This document shows positions 54,901-64,000 of a stretch of DNA of 64,000 bases, piece by piece. The position numbers and the translations under genes were made by a program. The DNA comes from Capitella teleta. Taxonomy: Eukaryota; Annelida; Polychaeta; Capitellidae. The first letter of the stretch is position 1. The number at the start of each line of letters is the position of its first letter. The stretch spans positions 496,828-560,827 of the forward strand of contig KB299619.1 in the NCBI GenBank assembly GCA_000328365.1, given 5' to 3'. The notes under the pieces were generated by a model that was not told the origin of the DNA, searched no databases, and worked only from the letters and a program-made list of their open reading frames with translations.

Positions 54901-57900
54901 TCTTTCCTTGTCCTATTTCCCGGGTAGCGTCTCGAGATGAGCCCTGGAGGGAAGGCTTTTGAACGTGACAGGACTTGTCTGTTTGAGAAGCCATCAAATG
55001 CAGATAAACAGACAGCGAATGGCCATCAAAGCCGAGTGAAACTGCCACTCCCTCCCGCTCCCTCCGTCTCCCTCTCCCTCCCTCTCACTACCCTCAACGC
55101 CTTGTCCTTTCGTCAGGGAGAGGGCTTTGGATAAACACAGTTACTGCAAAACACACTCTGGTGAACTGTGCAGGTCAACAATATCAATGGGACATGGGAT
55201 TACTATGTTTTTTTTTTATAACGTATAAACTCAAATTTGTTGAGTCCATCTGGTTCGTATAGAACGCGTGTCGAAATCATTTTCGTGCGTAGCCATTATC
55301 GACACATGTTTCGCATCAAAGAAACTGACCACTTGACCAGGCAGGCACCAGGTGTCAGCTATCAGAGGTCAAATCACCCGTTGACCTCTGTGGCTCCCAT
55401 GAGTCTCAATTTCAGTCTCAATTACGAAGTCATTTACAAGAAGAAGAAGTGCTATCCAATCTACCGTATATGCCACAAAGACGAAATTGATTGAGCCCAG
55501 TGTATGATACAGGCGTAATAATTCAAAGTGAATTAATCTCAAATGAAATTGTTTAATCGTGATTACATATTGGATTAGCGTCGTTTCGAGTGATGTTATA
55601 TCAAATGTTGCATAATTCGTGAGTTAGACTTTCTCTTATCATAAGTAATTGCAAGCTTATCAATGTGCACAGTTCCATAACTGGTTCCATAAATGTGCAA
55701 GATGCGGTTATGAGTTATAAATATGCACCAGTCATGTTATGGATGTTTAAATGCAGTGAGGACCTATCACATCTGGGGAAACGTATGTTATAGGATAGAC
55801 TAATTAGTATAGCAATCGGCGTCATTAGACGCATCGTACGACCGAGGGTGATTTGCAATTTCGTTCTGTGTGAATGGATTCAATAGACAGTTGAACCACC
55901 AGTCAGGCCATCACTTATAACATATTTGGCGCGTATGGAGCTCTGCCTCTGTCACTGGCCTATTCATAACCACTGACCATAGCCCTGTATATGAGTATCA
56001 TTTCAGCGGTGGACTGCGTGACGACCAAAGACTTCGGCACGTGGAAGGAGTGCAGTTCCAGGTGCGGCTTGGGCTTCAAGGAGCGCACGAAAGACATCCA
56101 AGTGCAGCCGCGAAACGGAGGAAAGAAATGCCAAGACATCAAGCAGCTGAAATCCTGTTTTGGCATGAACTGCAAAGTGGCCAGGACCCCTCACGGCAAC
56201 ATGGAGGCCAGGGGTGAGTGCGCGCCACGTGCTGTGATTGTTTAAGCTAGTATTCGTCATTAGCAGAGCGGCACAAGCTGAGATTTGGCCGCCATTTTGA
56301 GGCCGAATTAGCTGGGATTCTCTCGTGTTAATTAAATGCGATGCTTCGAATTTAGGCTTCAGAATGGCGCCCAAATCCCAATTTGCTCTACTCTGCTGAT
56401 GAATGATAAACTAGCGACGTGTAGCTCTGAAGAAATCTGTATCTTGCGTTATATATCCACAGTGTAATAGCACTTGAATCCATCAAGAGAATCCACTTGG
56501 TTCTGTCGTGATATCGTGGAATTATGTCTTGTAGAACAAAGCTGCTACTTGCCTTAAGGGATTGCAAGAACGAGAAATGCCACACTTATCGTTTAATGAT
56601 GTGCTGCACACGTTTCTGTGTGATACAATTACTCACAGATGTTTGTTATCTCAAGTATTGCGGGATAGCATGGCGATTGAGTAATTCATAGAAAATGTAT
56701 TTCATAGTTAATCACGTGTTTTACAAGGAAATGTTCACAGTAATGATGTCTACCTGGATGTTGAGTGTTGACCTCTATTGCAAAAGCCTAATCAACTAGT
56801 ATCTCTGTCGAGGGGATGGAAATATTTTGAAGGGAATAGTGATTAGTTAGGGTCGTAGCACCATCGTATAATGACCCTGCCTGCTTTAGATACAGCTCAC
56901 GGACAGTGCAATATCGGTCACTTTTATATGAAGTCATTAATGTTATCAAAATCCAAACACGCCGCTTTCGGTCGTAAATCTTTATGAGCGATGCCATGTG
57001 CGATGTCTGCCTTATGCTAAACCGCATTTTGTTTTCCGCAGAAACCGGCAAAATTATCCCTGCTGAATTCGGATCGTGGAGGACGAATAAGCTGTACAAT
57101 CCGTACAGAGATATTCGCAGAAACCTCTTCCGTCACTACGAAGCCAACGCCATTGTCCACAGACCTGCGTAAGTTGGATCTATCCAAAGCATTCGATGAG
57201 GTTCAAAACGGGATTTTTCGTTTGATCTACCAAAAGCATTCGATTCTTTTGAGCATGATTGATAATTCAAAAGGATGTATATAACTTGAGTTCCAATTGC
57301 CAGCTATTATCGCATGCATTTTTTTATGGTGGATGCATGCACTCCAGATTCTAGATTTGAAGCAATTGAAGTAGAATTTCGACAAGTGCCATACTTATCT
57401 CTTATCGCGACCTTTGATGTATAACAGATATGTATATATGTACATGTAAATGCGCTGATTATGCCTGAGCTCCGTGACTCCAGTCACCTGACACCAACGA
57501 CAATTTTTGGCCTTAAAAAGAAGCAGATAATGGACAGGGAACGATCCGTACTCACCTATCCAATTCCTTGGCGACTGGGCTTGGTTGCGTCACATTTAAG
57601 ACCCATCCAGCTATCGATAATAGTAAAGGAAGGCCCTCGCCGCGTGCCCCAAGCCCACCATATAAAACCCAAGAATGTGAGCGAAGCCCTCAATCTCAAA
57701 TTGCCCTGATGCAGAGGTACAAGCAATTAGCGTTTTATTGTACTTTACACGCGCATAAAATTCCTCTTACATTACCCGGAAATTCTTGACCCTGGGCTTG
57801 GCCCTTTTGGGGAAACATTGATCTGTGTGCATGGCATGAATGCTGCCGCTGATGAAGAACGTCCATTAGGGGTCAGCCCCAAGGATCACCCGGCATCGAC

Positions 57901-60424
57901 ACATGACAATCACCCCTTTATCCTCCCGTTGCAAAGGGTGTTGACGTTGCTGCGAAAGGGGGCAAGACATTCGGGTTATCAGGTCCACCCAGACACCCCG
58001 CTGTGGCAAGACAACCCACGCCATAAACAGCGCAATTGGCCGGAATGGACAATCGGAAAATGGCATCGTTTGTCAATGCAAGCATTGTATTCAATATGAA
58101 ACAACTACTTTGGTGCATCGTGATGAAGATGACAGCTTGCGACGGTTTATTTTTTCCCTCATCTCGGTAGACTGTAATTCTTGTGTCTGCGAGAGAAAAG
58201 TATTTGCGGAATACGCAGCATTTCCTTGTATTGTAGTGAAAACTCGGTGTATAATTTTTTTTTTCGTCAACGAGGTATGTCACATAATCCTGTCTCAGGA
58301 GGGAGAGAAAAAGAGAAAAGGATGTTTAAATTTACATGGGTTTATTTAGAAACTCGCATTAACGAACGTATATCATTAACGTATTACCTGCCATTAGAAG
58401 CTTACGTGAATAATGTAAATCTTGCATCGTCGATTTTGCATGTGTATCTTCAAAGCAATAGGTAAAACTTTGTGGATGTAATGACGCGTTTGTATATATG
58501 ATTGATGCCGGCTTCCTTCACTGCCAAGGCCTCCCATCACCTGTTCCAAGTCCAATCCATCACTGGCTTCGTAATTCTGAGGCGCTTTCTGGCATTTTAT
58601 AGCTCAAAATTGTATTCGCATGCAACTTTGGCTAACCTACGTGTCTGTAGTCCTTGAATAAGTGGCATGTGTGCTTACGAGCTCTGTACTCGATGTACTA
58701 CTTTAACGTGAAGATGATATCAAAATGCATAGACTATTTATTGTCTTGAAACATCTATTTGGAACAGTTTGCGTAACTGTTTCCCCATTGCACCGAGAGT
58801 GGCGCATTCTTGACTCTGACATGTCGCTGTAAGATGTAAACATTTCCACGATTGTCATCTATCATCACTGCAACTGACATACTTTACTTCCGTTTCAATG
58901 AGGCTGCCATGTGGACACTTTTTCCATCAGCGCTGTTTGTGTCGAGATTGCACTGAGCCAAGGGAAGAGAGAGAGAAAAAAAAAATAGACCGATTGGAAA
59001 ACGATCGACTTTCTCGGGTTCCTCTACACACATGGAAGTATTTACCATGCCGTTGCCATAGGGACATGTAAATTACTCAAAATCTTGAGAGTTGTTAAAT
59101 ATTCACGGTTTACGCGTGGTGATATGTAGAAGCAGCGCTGAGAGAAGTGGGAGCTGGTGTTTATTTCTGGGGTGCTTCTTTGGCTTTTTTCATGCCCGTT
59201 CATAAACAAATGCTTTCTCTGATGTACAACGGGAAAGCTGAGTATATACATGCCACGGTATAATCTTACGTTTATTCAGGAGGCCTTGTGTTCGCGTATA
59301 TACCACCCTAGATTACGTACAAGCTGGGGAAAAACTAATTTAGCCGAACAAGAAAAAATAACATGGAGAGATTCCAAGGCTGATAATTTGTAGGATTTGT
59401 GGCGAAAAAAATAGCACTATTTTCCCCATATCACCTAACACTGCAGAGCTGTAAACTGCACCCTGTGTAATCATGGATATCCAGGATGTATTGGTCTTTT
59501 GGTACATTGAGGCTACTGCCTCAGGCTCCATCGCAAGCAACTTGTCAATGCAAATAGCATTTGGCGGCGCTGATGGTGCGGCAACCGAAGCGTAGGACAT
59601 TCCAAGTGTGGCGTAGAGAGACCTCCCTGAGACACAGCAATTGAACTCTGATTAATCCCCCGGGGATATTTTCACGTGTTCTTATGGCTTGGTGCTGTTT
59701 CAGATAATATCCTCAGGGTTTAATGGTGGGGCTTAGCAAACCCTTGATGACTATTTTATGCCTCCCTTTGTTTGTGAGTTTGTTTGTTTGTTTGTTTTTT
59801 TTGTTTTTTTTTTTTTTTTTCTTTCTTGTTCTCCTGTACTGCTATACACACGACTTCAATTGGTCCTTCCCCTGAAAAGATTTCATCCGCAAGAGGCAGG
59901 TGAAATGGGGGTATAGGGTGCCCCCATAGAAACGCTTCCCTTTACCCCTAAAGCAAACAATGCCTTGTGTCTGTCCCTTCCCTTGAACGAACCTTCAAAG
60001 AAGTGTTTACGTGTGTTCCTGCAAGCTGTGGTTAGAATCTGAGGAACAAATAATTAACACAACCTCTGAGCGTAACATAGCCATACAGTTAGTAGCGTCC
60101 AATATGTTGACGTGCTTTTCTTCCCTCTTCAGATACTGTGCACGCTTTGAGATAACCAGCGCCCGGCGGTCGTGTCTGGTCCGCAGTCGAAACAATCCGT
60201 GGACCAAGGAGCTCACAGTTGGCTCCACCGTCTGCGTCGAGTGCCAGGAGTTAGCCATGAAAAAGAAGCTGGGTGTGCGATGCAAGGGACACGGCGTCTT
60301 CAACAAGGAGACCAGTTGGAACGCCATGGGGGCGTCTGGTTGCCATGGCGAATGGGTCATGAAGACGCGCCACGAGGAATGCCGATGTGACCCCAACCAA
60401 GAACTCTCCCTCATATTTCTCTGA
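51957..60424 (+). CDS. SBSPON: SBSPON-like secreted protein: somatomedin B + TSP1 (4 exons)
   Basis: Predicted 292 residues. Exons: 51957-52209, 56007-56213, 57042-57168, 60133-60424; phases agree and the total is divisible by three. The start is the ATG giving a signal peptide (MHASWGFVAASVLIIGALA). Exon 1 then encodes a somatomedin B domain with eight cysteines (SCCQGR, CFCDSTC, GDCCLDYEEHC). Exon 2 encodes a thrombospondin type 1 repeat (GTWKECSSRCGLGFKERTK, closing with SCFGMNC). The C-terminal part has VCVECQ, and CHGEWVMKTRHEECRC near the end; these match the conserved tail of vertebrate SBSPON (264 residues in human). Extracellular, probably matrix-associated; its molecular role is poorly known in any animal. 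Domain boundaries coincide with exons. Introns are long here (0.8-3.8 kb), unlike UPF1. Confidence 0.92.
52210..56006. other. Intron 1 of the SBSPON-like gene
   Basis: 3.8 kb with a poly-C run near 52640 and AT-rich DNA. An open stretch after an acceptor-like AG near 53240 reads DPNGQNWRCKCVYGKPN. It is not needed for the coding phase and is not conserved in the family as I know it, so I do not call it an exon. Confidence 0.5.
57169..60132. other. Intron 3 of the SBSPON-like gene
   Basis: 3 kb without a convincing extra exon. It contains a GTTT/poly-T tract at 59781-59821. The several small ORFs have no recognisable domain. Confidence 0.5.
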
Positions 60425-60756
60425 GCAAAGATTATTAGAAAGAAAAGCAGCAGTGTTTAAAGAATCGAATCAAAATTTAAAACTCGAGATTTCTCTCTCA
60501 GGAGATAAGCAGGGTAGGATTATAAAAGTTGAACATCGCAATGATCAGGGTTCTATAGATATGCGTCTGAATAACTGCTGTGCTGATAAGGACATTGAAA
60601 AATACGGTGCTATTCGCTTTTGTTCCTTTTGTGTATACCGTTGCCACGTGTGGGTGTTGTCGTCGAGGTCTCTGTTGATTGGTTGCCGTGAGGTGTAGAG
60701 TTGTTTATACAAATTACAGCACAGTCATGGGTTCATACTCGCTAGTGACCTCTTGC

Positions 60757-60762
60757 AATAAA
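60757..60762 (+). promoter_or_regulatory. Candidate polyadenylation signal of the SBSPON-like gene
   Basis: AATAAA about 330 bases after the stop codon, followed by CT-rich DNA. Confidence 0.5.
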
Positions 60763-63700
60763 TACATCTCCTCACCCCTCCCCTCTCCTCCCTTGAAATC
60801 AATATCGCATATCCATTATATTATTATGTAACAGATAAACCTGTACAGCGAAATAAACATTTTGTAATCAATCACAGGTGTACTGTTTGTTTTTGTGTTC
60901 TTGTCTGACACCTGCAATGTTTGGAAGTCATTATCAGAGGGATTGGGTGCATTAGAAGACGGTGTTGTTTGGGGGCGGAGCTTAAACCCAAGAACTACTG
61001 TAACTCTAATTAAGTCTTTTTTTATGTGAAAATCTGGGAAATAGCCCTCCAAATAAAAACGAACCGATTATATTGCTATTGAACTGCGCTTGGGAGAAGT
61101 CTCTATCTCTACGACAGAAGACGCGGAGGTTTGTATTTCCATCTTTGATGTTCAATTTAGCCTTTGGTGACGTCAGACATGAATTATCACTCGAGGCCAG
61201 AAATAATTGCCGGGGCCACTTGCTGAACGTGCAAGGCAAGACAAGAGATCCATGGTGTCTCAACCAACCAATCCAGGGTCAATTTTCATAACCAGTTGTT
61301 CCTCCCTTTTATATTGAGCCATTTTGTGGCAATGAACGGTTCCCTCGCCCGTTACGACGAGCAATGATCACCATGACAACCACAGTACATGGTGCGATTA
61401 AAGACTGAGCGCGAATCATTATGCAAATTATTGTTTAATATACACATTCCAGGGCCGCACATTATTCTTGAGCAAGGCGTTCAATGGGAGATTTTTTGCG
61501 TCCTAAGTGTGTTTCGATACTTGACCATGCTTGATAGTCCTGTAATTTCTGGAATATGATTGAGATCAAAATGACTTCGATTTCATCATCACAATTCTAG
61601 GCTTCGCATTCCTTTGGGAACTTTTCACATTGTGGGCATACATGAGATGTACATGGTAGTGAAAACATGCTCGGTATCCGTATAATTATATAACAACATG
61701 TAAACATGCACACTGTACATGCTTTAAATGACGGCTCAATTTAGTAACCCCCCCTCTATTAAATATAATATATTATACCGTATATATTGTCCATGAATCT
61801 TCCTCAAATACTAATCAAATTGAAATAAATGCTACCATTTTCTAGAAGTGAACGACGTACTTTGCAGTACGATAAGAAGCCTTGGCGTTGGATTGATTAA
61901 TTCATATCCACGCACCATCCACCAGTTCGAGTTCTGTGCATGAGCGCTCACACATGCACAGTTTGCATGCAATTAGTAAAAGATGAAGTGCGCTACGTGT
62001 GCCGGTGCATGAAGTTCTGTTTTGTGTTTTTGCGTAGGGAATTATTCGCGGGAGAGCTGAGTCCGTTCTGTTTCTTTCTCCGTCGAGAACAATGAGAAGA
62101 CTGAGTGTTGCCACCCTTGAAGTCCCAAACCGAAACAAAATGGCGGTAGGATCACGTGACCTTGTTGTTAAATCTCAACAACACGACCGAGGCTCTCGTT
62201 TCCCCTTCCTTTCTTCTCTCCGCACATTGGGGATGAATTCAATCAAGACCCCCCGGTGGTTTGGGAACAGAATCATGAGAATGGAGAAGTTTTGCAGCTG
62301 CTTTACTCTCAGGCGAATGGTAGCGTTTGTGCTGTGTACCTCGCCATTTAACACGGTGCTAAAAGCAAGAGGACGCCACCCGGGAGAACCATTTGATTCT
62401 TCGCTCTTTGGCCACAATGGGCTCCGAATCGATGCCTTGCATTGTTGGCCTTGTCGAGAAGGAATCAATCGAGACGGTCGTCTTTCAACCAAAGTAAAGA
62501 CCCGCTTCGACTCTGCTCAACCAGGTTTGCCATTCAATTGACAGCGCAAACAGCGATTGTCAATGGAAACGATGAACAAATGTTGTTTGGGTTACAATGC
62601 AGCTATAAATACCAGCGTTCGGTATATTTCTGTATGGAGTTACGAAGGAGAGAAGAAAATGACGCAATCCCTTCTCAACTCTGTCATCAAATAACAATAG
62701 TATATCAGACGATTTGATGACAATGTGTCAAGATCAAGAGTCACCCACCATCAATACAGCTAGCGTATCTTGTATCTTTAGCCAGAAGTGTGTCAGATTC
62801 CAGATGCAATTACGACACGTGTCCTCAATGAAACTTGGCCTCCCACCAATTTGGTCTGAATCACGAATTGTTGATTCCGGGTCAAGGTGAGGCATTCATC
62901 TGCGAGAGGCCTTCAATAAACACCCGATAACAAGTGTTTACTGCCCACAGAGGCCTTGAGGGAACCCAGATCCCGTCTCGTCCGCTGATTATGATTATGA
63001 TTGACTCAACGCCAAATGTTGTCAATTAGGAATTTATGACGTCACACATCGTCACTCCACGTGCTTTCATTGCTCACTTCAGTGCATCGCGTGGGGACGG
63101 AAGAGATCCCAAATCTTAATTTCCTAGCTGGAACTTGTCTTTATACTCATTCCATATGCATGTCTTCTCGGGGTGCTGCCCTCGTGGCATCGAATCAAAA
63201 TCTCATCTGTTTCCATTATACTCATGGTAATACACAGGAAATCATATTCTGAGTGTGACTTAGATTGAATATTGATTTTGTAATGCAATTATAGGCCCCA
63301 CTGAGTAACGAACTACAAAATATATATCAACTATATGCATATACTGATACACACATACACTGAAGATCGCTAAGTGCAATAATGTATGATTTGTGTATCT
63401 CATTTTCCGGTTGTTTCATCTGTACGAACTGTGAATACTGAAATTCGTGAGGTTGAATCAGAAGCAACATCGCTCGTGCAGCAGCTCTTGAGCAGATCCA
63501 ATAGATCGCATGCAACTGGAGGCGAGCCCTTCGCCTGTTGAGTCACGGAGCTTCCTCCGGGAATGGATGAAGAGTCGCAATGAATTCTACTTGAAGACAC
63601 CCTCGACCCCCTCCCATCGCGGACCTCAAACTATCTTCCATTGTGTTCAATTACGACTTCATGTTAGTTTGTTTTTCTGGGCCCAAGTATTTTGTGACAT

Positions 63701-64000
63701 TACAGAAAACTTCTTTTTCTTCACAATCTTATAAATGTATACACTAAACAGCATCAGTCAGAATACTGCACGCTTCATTGTACATATATCCTTACATACA
63801 CGCGTACATTGTACATAACATATGTGTCCTTATAATACACTCCTCCAAAACCGGTTGCAGACCAAGTGGATCCCTTGGAAAAGCAATTTAGAAAACATAC
63901 GTGTATACAAGCACAATGATGATAACATTGCATATCCATATATACAGGTGTCTCGTGTTCTGCATCTCCAGCAAGCACAGCTGGATCTTCGCTGAGTGAT
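60763..64000. other. Right-end spacer
   Basis: No convincing gene. The longest open stretch (62092-62541, +) has no recognisable domain and shadows an opposite-strand ORF. A minus-strand open stretch at 63400-63600 (including ACDLLDLLKSCC) has protein-like composition and could be an exon, but clear splice sites are not visible. Confidence 0.4.

Noticed and set aside
62092-62541. 149-codon open frame as a gene
   Set aside because: No recognisable domain, no splice context, and an equally long opposite-strand frame covers the same DNA.

Overview
Eukaryotic nuclear DNA from an animal. Every recognisable gene is interrupted by GT-AG introns, many only 45-110 bases long, and the proteins are metazoan families: UPF1, a KIF12-type kinesin, an SBSPON-like secreted protein (somatomedin B plus thrombospondin type 1), and a PA-TM-RING ubiquitin ligase resembling RNF43/ZNRF3. 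Compact introns, AT-rich spacers and abundant small transposons suggest a marine invertebrate, perhaps an early-branching one. The phylum cannot be fixed from this window. I saw no prokaryotic, CRISPR or clear LTR/viral element.

Layout. 1-5.2 kb is a repeat graveyard: a decayed LINE reverse transcriptase with a tRNA-derived SINE inside it, a perfect hairpin, a long foldback element, a 700-bp TTAA-flanked element carrying a second SINE, and a broken third SINE copy. 5.23-10.41 kb (+) is a complete 20-exon UPF1. 10.4-18.2 kb is spacer with a LINE endonuclease fragment and a hAT-like MITE. 18.2-22.1 kb (+) is a six-exon coiled-coil gene I do not recognise. 23.96-33.31 kb (-) is an 18-exon KIF12; its sixth intron houses a complete intronless 667-codon reading frame (27.68-29.69 kb, -) with a strictly spaced array of dynein light chain LC8-like motifs. 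35.4-36.1 kb is a second copy of the 700-bp element. 36.6-37.3 kb (-) is a 217-codon acidic reading frame with another LC8-like motif. 38.9-43.3 kb holds a second hAT-like MITE, possible exons of an unrecognised minus-strand gene, and a tandem duplication of about 628 bp. 46.5-48.7 kb (-) is the nine-exon RING ligase, with a pogo/Tigger-like element in intron 1. 51.96-60.42 kb (+) is the four-exon SBSPON-like gene. The last 3.6 kb shows no convincing gene.

The genes do not form a pathway. UPF1 acts in nonsense-mediated decay, KIF12 is a microtubule motor, the RING ligase probably controls membrane receptors, and the SBSPON-like protein is extracellular. Two LC8-type ligand proteins lying in and next to a kinesin gene is the most suggestive functional link.

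The two most unusual signals are (i) the 15-residue-period LC8-like array and (ii) an 11-mer, GTGCGTTATGA, occurring seven times exactly (far above chance). Several copies lie exactly at 5' splice sites, others inside introns or in the probable promoter of the RING ligase.
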